DNA of 64,000 nucleotides from Candidatus Aminicenantota bacterium (GCA_017886205.1 JAFNEO010000046.1:75856-139855), one strand, 5' to 3'. Counted from the first letter of the stretch, positions 1 to 8,700 are shown. A program made the numbers and translations. Notes: a model not told the origin generated them from the letters alone.

Positions 1-424
1 ACCCGAGCAGGAGAAAAAGTGCCAGGGCCTCAGGTTCGTAGGCTTGGGTCAAGACAATGAGGGTGGGGTTGAGGATGAGGGCGGCCGCCCCGATGACGGC
101 GACGGGAAGACGGACGAATTTTTTAAGGATGAGGAAGAGAAGCGGTGCGGACAGCGAGGCCCACACGACCTGGGCCAGCTTCAGGAACAGGTCGGGTTGT
201 TTCAGGGACTTTTGGACAAGGATGTGAAAGAAAAGAAAGAGCGGGCTGAAATCAGAGATTCTCTCTGCAGGCAGCGCACCTTCGATCGCCTGACGGGCAG
301 CCAGCACGTACTTGTGGAATTGATATGGGCTGAAGAAGGAGAAGATAAAAAAACCATAGAGGCAAAAAGCCAGGACGAAAACGAGGAGCGACAGTTTTTT
401 GGCCGGTCCGGCTCTCTCGTCCAT
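1..424 (-). CDS. GT-C-like multi-pass membrane protein, 5' part only
   Basis: The minus strand is open from an ATG at 424 to the left edge, so only the first ~141 residues are present. The product starts with a short polar stretch (MDERAGPAKK) followed by a hydrophobic segment, a loop containing the motif DFSPLF, and further hydrophobic segments. This layout resembles GT-C/ArnT-like glycosyltransferases and related membrane proteins of unknown substrate. The start codon lies six bases after the encoded CCA end of the upstream tRNA-Arg and has no Shine-Dalgarno sequence, so the message may be made from the tRNA transcript. Membrane location is clear; a transferase function is inferred. Confidence 0.6.
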   Translation of the reverse strand, partial: MDERAGPAKKLSLLVFVLAFCLYGFFIFSFFSPYQFHKYVLAARQAIEGALPAERISDFSPLFLFFHILVQKSLKQPDLFLKLAQVVWASLSAPLLFLILKKFVRLPVAVIGAAALILNPTLIVLTQAYEPEALALFLLLG

Positions 425-430
425 ATGATC

Positions 431-507
431 TGGCGCGCCTGGAGAGACTCGAACTCCCGACCCGCTGCTTAGAAGGCAGCTGCTCTGTCCACCTGAGCTA
501 CAGGCGC
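431..507 (-). tRNA. tRNA-Arg (TCT)
   Basis: On the minus strand a full cloverleaf can be folded: 7-bp acceptor stem GCGCCTG/CAGGCGC, D arm with GCTC/GAGC, anticodon stem GCTGC/GCAGC around the loop CTTCTAA (anticodon TCT), and T arm GGGAG/CTCTC with TTCGAGT. The discriminator base is G and CCA is encoded (431-433). Confidence 0.95.
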
Positions 508-536
508 GTCTTTAAACTGCCTGCCGTGAAGGAGAA

Positions 537-611
537 TCGGGGAGATCGGATTTGAACCGACGACCTCCTGCTCCCAAGGCAGGCGCGCTAACCAGGCTGC
601 GCCACTCCCCG
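537..611 (-). tRNA. tRNA-Pro (TGG)
   Basis: The minus strand folds into a cloverleaf with acceptor stem CGGGGAG/CTCCCCG, an anticodon arm CCTGC-CTTGGGA-GCAGG (anticodon TGG, proline) and a T loop TTCAAAT. The discriminator is A and no CCA follows, unlike the neighbouring tRNA-Arg. The two tRNAs are 29 bases apart and probably share one transcript. Confidence 0.95.
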
Positions 612-684
612 CTCGCCTATTTCGCGCTATTTTTTCCTTCTCCGCGTGTCGAAATGGGGTGAATCTCGGGCTTTAAGCCTGACC

Positions 685-713
685 ATCTTAACAAAATGAT
701 CCGGGCTTGTCAA
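685..713 (-). promoter_or_regulatory. sigma-70 type promoter of the tRNA-Pro/tRNA-Arg transcript
   Basis: On the minus strand TTGACA (713-708) and TAAGAT (690-685) are 17 bp apart. Initiation would be near 678, about 67 bases before tRNA-Pro. This is the only strong hexamer pair I see in front of the tRNAs. Confidence 0.7.
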
Positions 714-936
714 TTTGATCCCGGAGAAGGGGAGTCGCTCTGGGCTAGCGCTCTCACCCCCGACGATGAGAATCCGAGGATGAAATTCACCTTCCAAATC
801 CTCTCGGGGGGTGATTGACCCTCCAGGGGGGGACCTGCCATCATATGGGCCGTTCGATATAAGGAGCTTTCCCGTGAGAATTCTGGCCTCGGCGGAGAGA
901 AGATTCGGCCGGGAAAATCGTCTGAGTTACTGAAAA

Positions 937-950
937 TGTCAACGTTGACA
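937..950. promoter_or_regulatory. Perfect 14-bp palindrome, candidate operator upstream of pilB
   Basis: TGTCAACGTTGACA is a perfect inverted repeat 65 bases before the pilB start. Its size and symmetry suit a dimeric repressor or activator site; the binding protein is unknown. Confidence 0.4.
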
Positions 951-1014
951 CAAATTGCCCGGCGTTCATTGACAAATTTTGCCAAATCGACTATTTTGGA
1001 GGGCCTTTTTTCCC

Positions 1015-2739
1015 ATGGGCTCTAATCTCGGCGAACTCCTGCTCCGTGAGAAGGTCTTAACGCCTGACCAGCTCAAGTCTGCACTCGAAGTCCAGAAGGG
1101 AAAAAACGTCCCCCTGCAGACAGCCATCGTCTCCCTCGGGCTGGTCTCGGAAGAAGAGATGGCCCAGGCCCTTAGCCGGCAGCTCGGCTACCCCTACATC
1201 GACCTCGACCAGTTCGAGGTCTACCCGGACGTCGTCACCCTCATCCCCATCGAGATCGTCAAGAAGTACATGATCATGCCCATCCACCGCATCCGCTCCT
1301 TCCTGACCCTGGCTATGGTCGACCCCACGGACCTGGAGGTGATCGAGGACATCCGCTTTCGCACGGGGCTGAGCATCCAGCCGGTCATCGGCTCCGAGTC
1401 CGGCATCCTGAACGCCATCAACAAGTACTACGGCTCTTCGAGCGCCCTGAGGGTCAAGAAGATAATCGAGGATATCGCTCTGGCGGATGACACCCGGGTC
1501 AATATCATCGAGGAAGAGAAGGACGATTATAACGTCCAGGAGCTGGTCCAGGCGACCGAAGAGGCACCCATCATCAAGCTGGTCAACGAGATCTTCGTCG
1601 ATGCCATCAAGAAGGGCGCGAGCGACGTCCATTTCGAGCCCTACGAGCAGACCTTCCGCGTCCGCTTCCGGATGGACGGCCTCCTCCACGAGCAGATGAA
1701 CCTGCCCCTCAAGTTCAAGGCCCCGGTTATCTCCCGCGTCAAAATTCTTTCTAATATGGACATCGCCGAGAAGCGGCTGCCCCAGGACGGCCGGATCAAG
1801 ATGAAGATCAAGCTCGAGAACGGGGGCCGCAAGGAAGTGGACATGCGCATCTCGGCCCTGCCGACGATCTTCGGCGAGAAGGTCGTCGCCCGGATCCTCG
1901 ACCGCCAGATGCTCAAACTCGATATGACCGAGCTTGGGTTCGAGGAGGAGTCGCTGGACAAGTTCCAGCAGGCCATCCAGCGGCCGTGGGGGATTATCCT
2001 GGTCACGGGACCGACGGGAAGCGGAAAGACCAACACACTGTATTCGGCCGTGTCCACCCTGAACACCCTGGAGAAGAATATCATGACGGCCGAGGACCCG
2101 GTCGAGTACAACATCTCCGGGCTGAACCAGGTCCACATCAAGGACGAGATCGGGCTGGACTTCCCGCGCGTCCTGCGGTCGTTCCTGCGCCAGGACCCGG
2201 ACATCATGCTGATCGGAGAGATGCGCGACCTCGAGACGGTGGACATCGCCATCAAGGCCGCCCTGACCGGTCACCTGGTCTTTTCCACGGTCCATACCAA
2301 CGACGCGGCCAGCACCGTCATCCGCCTGGTCAACATGAACGTCGAACCGTTCCTGATCGCCGATTCGGTGATCCTGATCGCGGCCCAGCGGCTGGTCCGC
2401 CGGCTCTGCCAGAAGTGCAAGGTCCCCCACAAGCTTCCGGAAAAGGCGCTCATCGATATCGGGTATTTACCCGAGGAAGTGAAATCGGTCCAGGCGTGGA
2501 AGGCAGGGGGCTGCGATTACTGCAACAATACCGGCTACAAGGGCCGGATCGCCCTCTACGAGGTCATGCCCATCGATGACGAGATGCGGGAACAGATCCT
2601 GTTGCGGGCCCAGTCGCGCGAGATCAAGAAGAAAGCGACGGAGAAGGGCATGATCACGCTCCGGCGGAGCGGCCTGATCAAGATCAAGAACGGAGTCACC
2701 TCGATCGAAGAGGTGCTCCGCGAGAGCGTAAAAGACTAA
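1015..2739 (+). CDS. pilB: Type IV pilus assembly ATPase PilB
   Basis: PilB powers pilin polymerisation at the inner membrane. The 574-residue product has the N-terminal GspE/MshEN domain, then an AAA-type secretion ATPase core with Walker A GPTGSGKT (~residue 332), a Walker B region containing IMLIGEMRD (~397) and the His-box motif TVHTND. Two Cys pairs (CQKC ~465, CDYC ~500) form the zinc site typical of PilB/GspE. I chose ATG 1015 because GGAGGG lies at 998-1003; the frame extends to a TTG at 979, which has no such support. pilT, pilC, pilS and pilR follow on the same strand with short gaps, so this is likely the first gene of the operon. Confidence 0.95.
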   Translation: MGSNLGELLLREKVLTPDQLKSALEVQKGKNVPLQTAIVSLGLVSEEEMAQALSRQLGYPYIDLDQFEVYPDVVTLIPIEIVKKYMIMPIHRIRSFLTLAMVDPTDLEVIEDIRFRTGLSIQPVIGSESGILNAINKYYGSSSALRVKKIIEDIALADDTRVNIIEEEKDDYNVQELVQATEEAPIIKLVNEIFVDAIKKGASDVHFEPYEQTFRVRFRMDGLLHEQMNLPLKFKAPVISRVKILSNMDIAEKRLPQDGRIKMKIKLENGGRKEVDMRISALPTIFGEKVVARILDRQMLKLDMTELGFEEESLDKFQQAIQRPWGIILVTGPTGSGKTNTLYSAVSTLNTLEKNIMTAEDPVEYNISGLNQVHIKDEIGLDFPRVLRSFLRQDPDIMLIGEMRDLETVDIAIKAALTGHLVFSTVHTNDAASTVIRLVNMNVEPFLIADSVILIAAQRLVRRLCQKCKVPHKLPEKALIDIGYLPEEVKSVQAWKAGGCDYCNNTGYKGRIALYEVMPIDDEMREQILLRAQSREIKKKATEKGMITLRRSGLIKIKNGVTSIEEVLRESVKD

Positions 2740-2764
2740 TCGGGACGGATAAGGAGATCGAATA

Positions 2765-3883
2765 ATGGCTAAAACCATCCAGGAGCTCCTGGAGATCGCG
2801 GTCAAGGAGGACGCCAGCGATCTGCACATCACAACCTACATCCCGCCGCGGATCCGCGTCAACGGCGTCTTGAGGTCGGTCGACCAGCCGGCGATGACGC
2901 CGTCGGAGACCAAGCAGCTCATCTACAGCGTGCTCAACGACCGCCAGAAGAGACAGTTCGAAGAGAAACTCGAGCTCGACTTTTCCTTCGGGCTCAAGGA
3001 CTTGGGCCGCTTCCGCGCCAACGTTTTCATGCAGAAGGGCGCCGTGGCCGGGGCCTTCCGGCGGTTCCTGCCGACGATGTGGAGCTTCGCTCAGCTCGGC
3101 ATCCCCCAGCGCATCGCCCAGCTCTGCTACCTGCCGCGCGGGCTGGTCCTTGTGACCGGGCCGACCGGCTGCGGCAAGTCGACCTCCATCGCCTGCATGA
3201 TCGATCACATCAACGTCGAGCGGGGCGTCCATATCGTCACCATCGAAGACCCGATCGAGTACTATTTCGTGCCCAGGAAGTCGATCATCAACCAGCGGGA
3301 GCTGTATGTCGACACGCTGTCCTACGCCAATGCCCTGAGGTCGGTCCTGCGGGAAGACCCGGATGTCGTCTTCGTCGGCGAGATGCGGGACTACGAGACG
3401 GTGGAGGCCTGCCTGCGCGTGGCCGAGACGGGCCATCTCACTTTCTCGACACTGCATACCAATTCGGCCGCCGAGTCCATCTCCCGGATCATCGATATCT
3501 TCCCCTCCCAGTACCAGTCCCAGATCCGGATCATGCTCTCCATGTCTCTCGAGGCAGTGCTGACTCAGTCCCTGCTGCCTCGGGCCGACGGAAAAGGCCG
3601 GGTGCTGGCCATGGAGATCCTCATCCCCAACACGGCCATCCGCAACCTGATCCGGGAGAACAAAATCCATCAAATCTATTCATCCATGCAGATGGGCCAG
3701 GAGAAGTTCGGCATGCTGACCTTCAACCAGTCCCTGGCCAGCCTGTATTTCAAGAAATCGATCACGCTGGAGACGGCGATGGGCGTGACCTCTTTCCCGG
3801 AGGAGCTGACGGAAATCATCCAGAGAAAAGAAGGTCTCAAAACGAACTCCGTCAACGCCTCCCAGGGCAATCATCGAAGATAA
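2765..3883 (+). CDS. pilT: Type IV pilus retraction ATPase PilT
   Basis: PilT depolymerises the pilus and drives twitching. The product is 372 residues, normal for the family, and has Walker A GPTGCGKST (~132), the Walker B region VVFVGEMRD (~200), the His-box motif STLHTN, and the PilT hallmark AIRNLIRENKIHQI (~293). It lacks the long N-terminal domain of PilB. Shine-Dalgarno AAGGAG lies 7-8 bases before the ATG. It lies 25 bases after pilB and 10 before pilC. Confidence 0.95.
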   Translation: MAKTIQELLEIAVKEDASDLHITTYIPPRIRVNGVLRSVDQPAMTPSETKQLIYSVLNDRQKRQFEEKLELDFSFGLKDLGRFRANVFMQKGAVAGAFRRFLPTMWSFAQLGIPQRIAQLCYLPRGLVLVTGPTGCGKSTSIACMIDHINVERGVHIVTIEDPIEYYFVPRKSIINQRELYVDTLSYANALRSVLREDPDVVFVGEMRDYETVEACLRVAETGHLTFSTLHTNSAAESISRIIDIFPSQYQSQIRIMLSMSLEAVLTQSLLPRADGKGRVLAMEILIPNTAIRNLIRENKIHQIYSSMQMGQEKFGMLTFNQSLASLYFKKSITLETAMGVTSFPEELTEIIQRKEGLKTNSVNASQGNHRR

Positions 3884-3893
3884 GGGGTGGCAC

Positions 3894-5096
3894 ATGGCAA
3901 CCTATGTTTGGAAAGGCAAGAATCGTTACGGAGACACGGTCGGAGGGGAGCGCGTGGCGAGCTCCGTCGAGGAAGTGAACCGGATCCTGCAGAAAGAGCA
4001 GATCCAGGTCATGAACGTCACTCATAAAAGGGCGGGCCTCTCCATCCCGTTCTTCAAGCGGGAGAAGGTCAAGCTCAAGGAACTGGCCGTCTACAGCCGG
4101 CAGCTTTCGGTTTTGATCGACGCCGAGCTGCCCCTCATCCAGAGTCTCAACATCCTCTCAATGGGGACCAAGAACAAATATTTTAAACGGGTCATCAACA
4201 CCGTCCGGGAGGACGTCGAGGCCGGTTCGACGCTCAACCAGGCAAAGCGGAAGTTCCCCAAGGCTTTCGATGACCTCTACTGCAACCTGATCGCTTCGGG
4301 CGAGCAGAGCGGTTCGCTGGACATCATGCTGCGCCGGCTGGCCGAATACATTGAAAAGACCGTCAAGCTGAGGTCCAAGGTCCGCCAGGCCATGATCTAT
4401 CCCGTGGCCATCGTCGTCTTCGCGGTCCTGGTGGCCATTTTCCTGCTCTGGAAGGTCATTCCCGTGTTTGCGTCCATCTTCACGGAACTGGGAGTGCAAT
4501 TGCCCGCCCTGACGGCGTTCATCGTCGCCCTCAGCCGCTTCGTCTCCAAGTACATCCTGTTTATCTTTGTCGGGATCATCGGCCTTGTCATCGCGTTCCG
4601 CTATTTCCGGAGGACCTCCCAAGGGCGGTGGATGACCGACCGTTGGATCTTGAAGATCCCCCTGTTCGGGGAGCTCCTTCGAAAGGTCGCCATCTCCCGG
4701 ATCACGCGAACCCTGAGCACCCTTGTCTCCGGCGGCGTGCCGATGCTGGAGAGCCTGAAGATCACCTCGTCCACGGCGAAAAACGTGCTGCTCGAATCGG
4801 CCGTCCTGGATTCGAGGCAGAAGGTGTCCGAAGGGAGGAGCCTGACCGACGCCCTGAAAGATACGGGGCATTTTCCGTTCATGCTGACCCAGATGGTCAG
4901 CGTCGGCGAGGCGACGGGGACGCTGGACGAGATGCTGACCAAGCTGGCCGACTTCTATGATGATGAGGTCGATGCCTCAGTGGCCTCGCTCCTTTCCATC
5001 ATGGAGCCGGTCCTCATGATCGCCGTCGGCGGCATGGTCGGGTCGCTGGTCATATCCATGTACCTTCCGATTTTCAGCCTGATGCAGCAGTTCTGA
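3894..5096 (+). CDS. pilC: Type IV pilus inner-membrane platform protein PilC
   Basis: PilC is the polytopic platform on which PilB and PilT act. The 400-residue protein has the duplicated T2SSF domain layout: a soluble repeat (~70-165), a membrane segment around 170-190, a second pair of hydrophobic stretches around 215-230, the second repeat (~270-365) and a final membrane helix. The family-typical AVYSRQLSVLIDAELPL and PMLESL segments are visible. AAGGGG precedes the ATG. Its place between pilT and pilS fits a pil operon. Confidence 0.93.
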   Translation: MATYVWKGKNRYGDTVGGERVASSVEEVNRILQKEQIQVMNVTHKRAGLSIPFFKREKVKLKELAVYSRQLSVLIDAELPLIQSLNILSMGTKNKYFKRVINTVREDVEAGSTLNQAKRKFPKAFDDLYCNLIASGEQSGSLDIMLRRLAEYIEKTVKLRSKVRQAMIYPVAIVVFAVLVAIFLLWKVIPVFASIFTELGVQLPALTAFIVALSRFVSKYILFIFVGIIGLVIAFRYFRRTSQGRWMTDRWILKIPLFGELLRKVAISRITRTLSTLVSGGVPMLESLKITSSTAKNVLLESAVLDSRQKVSEGRSLTDALKDTGHFPFMLTQMVSVGEATGTLDEMLTKLADFYDDEVDASVASLLSIMEPVLMIAVGGMVGSLVISMYLPIFSLMQQF

Positions 5097-5102
5097 GGAC
5101 GG

Positions 5103-6395
5103 ATGAAAACTCAAAAGCGGCATATTTTCTGGTTCATCCTCATCCGGGCGATCGCCGTTACCTCCATCCTGGTGGCGGTTGTGATCATCCAGTCCTCGAC
5201 GAGCGCTTTCATCCCGGTCGTCCCATTCTACTATCTCGTCCTCCTGGCCTACCTCCTCTCGCTCGTCTACCTCGGGTTCTATTTGTGGTGGAAGCAGTAT
5301 TCGGTCCAGGCCTACGTCCAGACCGTTATCGACCTCCTTCTCATTACCGGGCTAGTCTATATCTCGGGCGGGCTGTCGGGTTCTATGTACCTGCTCTACG
5401 TTTTTTCCGTCGTGGCGGCCAGCGTCGTCCTCAACAACCGCGCCGCCTACATCACGGCCGGCCTGTCGGCCATCCTCTTCGGCCTGCTCGTGGACGGGTT
5501 GTACTTTGGGATCATCCCTTATTTCAGCCCCGATCAGTACAGGGAGCGTTCGTTGGGCCTGGTCCTTTTCACGATGTTCTTGGCCTGGAGCCTGATCTTC
5601 CTGATCGCTTTTCTGGCTAACTATCTGGCCAACAGCCTGCGCCAGGCCCGGGAGGAGCTTCGCCTGGCCCAGAAGGAACTGGAGATCAAGGAGCGGCTGG
5701 CCACAGCCGGCCGGTTTTCCGCCCAGCTCGCCCATGAGGTCCGCAACCCCCTGGCGGCCATTTCCGGCGCCGTCCAGGTGCTCCGTGGAGAGCTCAGCCT
5801 GGATGGGGAGCAGCGGAGCCTGATGGATATCGTCGTCAAGGAATCGCAGCGCGTGTCCCAGTCCATCGAGCAGTTCTTGGACCTGGCCTCGCCCGGCCAG
5901 CAGGTCTTTTCCTGGATTAACCTGCCGGGGATCCTCGAGGAAACGCTGGCGCTGCTCCGAGCCAGCGGAGAGCTCGACGGACGGCACCTCTTGGCCGGGA
6001 ATTATCCCTCGGTCAAAGTGGAGTATTACGGCAACCCGAACCAGTTCAAGCAGGTTTTTTGGAATCTGTCCAAGAACGCGTTTAAAGCCATGCCCCAGGG
6101 CGGAATCCTGAGCGTCGATTTCTTCCAGGACAAAAAAAAGAGCGTCCGGGTCCGGTTTGCGGATACGGGCCGGGGCCTGACGGAGGAGGAGAGGCAGCAT
6201 TTATTCGAGCCCTTCTTCTCACATTTTGAGAACGGCCATGGGCTGGGCCTGGTGGTCGTCCGCAGTATCGTCGACGACTATGACGGCCGGATCGAGGTCA
6301 GGTCGGAGCCTCGGAACGGGACGGAAATCAACTTGACCTTCCCGATGAAAGAGACGCGGCCGAGGACCGCCGTTCTGGAGATGACGCGGCAATAA
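5103..6395 (+). CDS. pilS: PilS-like membrane sensor histidine kinase
   Basis: This 430-residue kinase probably senses membrane pilin and phosphorylates PilR. It starts with about six membrane helices (~10-180), then a coiled linker, a HisKA domain with H-box AHEVRNPLAAIS (His ~211), and a HATPase domain with N-box NLSKNAFKAM (~322), DTGRGL and GHGLGLVVVRS. Six helices without a periplasmic domain is the PilS architecture. Start ATG follows GAGGACGG. It lies 6 bases after pilC and 38 before pilR. Confidence 0.88.
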   Translation: MKTQKRHIFWFILIRAIAVTSILVAVVIIQSSTSAFIPVVPFYYLVLLAYLLSLVYLGFYLWWKQYSVQAYVQTVIDLLLITGLVYISGGLSGSMYLLYVFSVVAASVVLNNRAAYITAGLSAILFGLLVDGLYFGIIPYFSPDQYRERSLGLVLFTMFLAWSLIFLIAFLANYLANSLRQAREELRLAQKELEIKERLATAGRFSAQLAHEVRNPLAAISGAVQVLRGELSLDGEQRSLMDIVVKESQRVSQSIEQFLDLASPGQQVFSWINLPGILEETLALLRASGELDGRHLLAGNYPSVKVEYYGNPNQFKQVFWNLSKNAFKAMPQGGILSVDFFQDKKKSVRVRFADTGRGLTEEERQHLFEPFFSHFENGHGLGLVVVRSIVDDYDGRIEVRSEPRNGTEINLTFPMKETRPRTAVLEMTRQ

Positions 6396-6433
6396 AGGAG
6401 AAGGCGATACCGTTGAGCGGATAAGGACGAACG

Positions 6434-7849
6434 ATGGAAAACATCCTGATCATCGATGACGAGAAAAGCCTTCTCGACCTCCTCAGCGTGGTCCTTAAGA
6501 AAGAGGGCTATCGGGTCAAGACCTGCCTGGCGCCGACCAAGGTCTTCGACATCCTGGAGAACGAAGAACTGGATCTCCTTATCTGCGACATCAAGCTGCC
6601 CCAGATCAGCGGGATGGAGGTCCTCAAGTATGTCCGGGAGAACAGGCCCGAGATCCCGGTGATCATGATCACCGCCTACGGGAGCCTGAAACAGGCCGTC
6701 GAGGCCCTCAAGGCCGGGGCCACCGATTATATCCTCAAACCGTTCGACGTCGAGGAGCTCAAGATCATCATCGCCAAGGAGCTCGAGAAGAGGCAGCTCA
6801 AGGAGGAAAACATCCTCCTCAAGCGGAACCTCCAAGAGAAATACTCGTTCGAAAATATGATCGGCAAGAGCAAAGCGATGCAGGAAGTCTACGCTCTGAT
6901 CGAAAAATCGGCCGGGACGGACTCGACCGTCCTCATTAGCGGAGAGAGCGGGACGGGGAAGGAGATGGCCGCTCGGGCGCTCCATCTCCTCAGCCGGCGG
7001 AGGGAGAATCCGTTCGTCTCGATCAATTGCGCCGCCCTGCCTGAGAATCTCCTGGAGAGCGAGCTCTTCGGTCATGCCAGGGGGTCGTTCACCGGCGCCG
7101 TGGCCGATAAGAAGGGGATGTTCGAAGTCGCGACGCGGGGGACACTCTTCTTGGATGAGGTCGGCGAGACCTCGCCCTGGACCCAGGTGAAGCTCCTCCG
7201 GGCGCTACAGGAAAGGAAGATCCGGCGAGTGGGCGGGACGGAGGAGATCCCCGTGGATGTGCGGATCATCGCCGCGACCAACCTGGACCTCAAGCAGAGG
7301 ATCGGGGAGGGAAAGTTCCGGGAAGAGCTGTATTACCGCCTGAACGTGATCGCCTTCGAGATGCCGCCGCTGCGCAAGAGGACGGAGGATATCCCCCTCC
7401 TCATCAACCATTTCATGCAGAAGTACTGCCAGCAGATGGGGAAGAAGATGAAGAGGGTCGCCCCGGAAGTGATCAACTACTTCGAGATGTACGCCTGGCC
7501 CGGCAACGTGCGAGAGCTGGAGAACGCCATCGAGCGGGTGGTGGCCATCGAAGACCGCGAGACCATCACCGGCGCCAGCCTGCCGCGGGATATCGTATTC
7601 CCTCCCAAGAAAGAGATCAGGCAGCCCCTCATCCCGCCGAACTTCAACCTGATGGACCACCTCGATGAGGTTTCCAAAAGGTACATCGGTGAGGCCCGGC
7701 TGCTCGCGGGCGGAAACCTGAGGAAGACGGCTTCCCTGCTGGGGGTCAGCTACCGGTCTCTGCGACATCTGATCGAAAAGTTCGGGCTGAAGGAAGCCGA
7801 GAGACTGGAGAGAGAAGAGGCGAGGCCGGAGTACAAGCCCCAGCTCTGA
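6434..7849 (+). CDS. pilR: PilR-like sigma-54 dependent response regulator
   Basis: This NtrC-family activator is the likely partner of the PilS-like kinase. The 471-residue protein has a receiver domain (LLICDIKLP, phosphoacceptor Asp ~53), an AAA+ domain with Walker A GESGTGKE (~170) and a C-terminal Fis-type helix-turn-helix (~430-455). The sigma-54 contact loop reads GSFTGA instead of GAFTGA, a conservative change seen in some functional activators. A perfect sigma-54 promoter with tandem upstream sites follows immediately downstream, before the pilin gene. AAGGACG precedes the ATG. Confidence 0.9.
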   Translation: MENILIIDDEKSLLDLLSVVLKKEGYRVKTCLAPTKVFDILENEELDLLICDIKLPQISGMEVLKYVRENRPEIPVIMITAYGSLKQAVEALKAGATDYILKPFDVEELKIIIAKELEKRQLKEENILLKRNLQEKYSFENMIGKSKAMQEVYALIEKSAGTDSTVLISGESGTGKEMAARALHLLSRRRENPFVSINCAALPENLLESELFGHARGSFTGAVADKKGMFEVATRGTLFLDEVGETSPWTQVKLLRALQERKIRRVGGTEEIPVDVRIIAATNLDLKQRIGEGKFREELYYRLNVIAFEMPPLRKRTEDIPLLINHFMQKYCQQMGKKMKRVAPEVINYFEMYAWPGNVRELENAIERVVAIEDRETITGASLPRDIVFPPKKEIRQPLIPPNFNLMDHLDEVSKRYIGEARLLAGGNLRKTASLLGVSYRSLRHLIEKFGLKEAERLEREEARPEYKPQL

Positions 7850-7862
7850 TATTGCCATTTTT

Positions 7863-7882
7863 TGACAAAAAATGACAAAAAA
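7863..7882 (+). promoter_or_regulatory. Tandem TGACAAAAAA repeats, candidate PilR activator sites
   Basis: Two head-to-tail copies of TGACAAAAAA lie about 80-95 bases before the -24 element. On the other strand they read TTTTTTGTCA, which agrees with the T-rich/TGTC type of site described for PilR. A 10-bp period puts both on one face of the helix. Confidence 0.6.
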
Positions 7883-7959
7883 TGTTAATTTAAGAGTGAA
7901 ATCTTCGATGACGATGCAATTAAATTATTTGTTTTCAACGAGTTATGTTTTTAGCGAGC

Positions 7960-7975
7960 TGGCATGATTATTGCT
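7960..7975 (+). promoter_or_regulatory. Sigma-54 (-24/-12) promoter of pilin 1
   Basis: TGGCATG-N4-TTGCT matches the -24/-12 consensus at every invariant base. Transcription would start near 7986, giving a ~44-base leader that carries the AGGAGG ribosome-binding site of the pilin. Confidence 0.88.
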
Positions 7976-8029
7976 AAAGCTTAATTGCCCACCTAAACGG
8001 GGGTAATAATCTTCGAAGGAGGTTTTTTA

Positions 8030-8566
8030 ATGCTTAAAAAAATGAGAGGTTTCACGCTGATCGAGCTGCTGATCGTTGTCGCCATCATCGGCATCCTGGC
8101 CGCCCTGCTCATCCCCAACGCACTCGCCGCCATCCAGAAGGCGAAGCAGAAGGGCACGATGAAGGACATCAACTCCATCGCCACGGCCATCACTGACTAC
8201 ATCACCGACAACGGGACGGCGCCAGCGCACAACGGAGGGCTGACTACCGGGGATACCCTCTACTCCGATCTGGGCGGGTTCTATCTGAAGGTTCTTCCCC
8301 AAAATGACCAGTGGGGCACGCCGTTTGATATCTACTGCGGTTTGGCTGCGGAAGGTGTCTATTCTGCGACCGACTGCGGAGTGGATGACTTCCTTGTCGC
8401 CTCCTATGGCCGCGACAAGACTTCGGATGCCATTAACTTTGATCATACGGACCCCAACACCGCCTATTTCCCCATTACTGGGATGTCCAGTTTCGATAAC
8501 GACCTGGTCAACTGGAGCGGCAGCTGGATCCATGCTCCCAAGTCAGCCCAACTCGGTAACACTTGA
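8030..8566 (+). CDS. Type IV pilin / GspG-like major pilin candidate
   Basis: The 178-residue product is a prepilin: a 7-residue positive leader ending in Gly, then FTLIE with Glu at +5 of the mature chain, and a ~20-residue hydrophobic helix. The C-terminal part carries DQWGTPFDIYCG and SYGRDK, close to the calcium-loop region of GspG-type pseudopilins, and a Cys pair. Strong AGGAGG sits eight bases before the ATG. The sigma-54 promoter, the adjacent pilSR genes and the terminator behind it suggest this is the highly expressed major pilin. A pseudopilin role is the alternative. Confidence 0.9.
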   Translation: MLKKMRGFTLIELLIVVAIIGILAALLIPNALAAIQKAKQKGTMKDINSIATAITDYITDNGTAPAHNGGLTTGDTLYSDLGGFYLKVLPQNDQWGTPFDIYCGLAAEGVYSATDCGVDDFLVASYGRDKTSDAINFDHTDPNTAYFPITGMSSFDNDLVNWSGSWIHAPKSAQLGNT

Positions 8567-8616
8567 TGTCGCCTGACTGAGAAAGACTCACAGAGAACAT
8601 CAGCAAGTCAACCTCT

Positions 8617-8652
8617 AAACGGGCGGCAAGGATACCCTTGCCGCCCGTTTTC
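8617..8652 (+). terminator. Strong intrinsic terminator between the two pilin genes
   Basis: A perfect 15-bp stem (8617-8631 with 8636-8650, core GGGCGGCAAGG) with a 4-base loop is followed by a short T run. It should stop most transcription from the sigma-54 promoter before pilin 2. Confidence 0.88.
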
Positions 8653-8700
8653 ATGTCGGATGAGATACCCGAAATGGCCCAAGAAGATGAGGTTTGAACG

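Larger units (their letters stand above)
612..1014. other. Intergenic region between the tRNA genes and pilB
   Basis: This 403-base stretch has no convincing gene. It holds the tRNA promoter (685-713), a perfect palindrome (937-950), a TTGACA/TATTTT pair at 969-974 and 992-997 that would start transcription inside the pilB ribosome-binding site, and the pilB Shine-Dalgarno GGAGGG at 998-1003. A 19-codon GTG frame (874-933) has AAGGAG in front but nothing else to support it. Confidence 0.6.

Noticed and set aside
874-933. 19-codon GTG frame with AAGGAG in front, possible leader peptide
   Set aside because: No attenuator or regulatory codon run and no conservation evidence; one Shine-Dalgarno match in a GC-rich spacer is weak.
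710-985. 91-codon minus-strand frame upstream of pilB
   Set aside because: No ribosome-binding site, no recognisable domain, and it runs through the tRNA promoter and the palindrome.
1057-2430. 457-codon open frame on the minus strand opposite pilB
   Set aside because: It is a high-GC shadow: rich in Asp, Leu and Gly with no domain pattern, and lies wholly within a clear pilB gene. The long frames at 20444-21595, 42151-43242 and 5352-6200 are rejected for the same reason.
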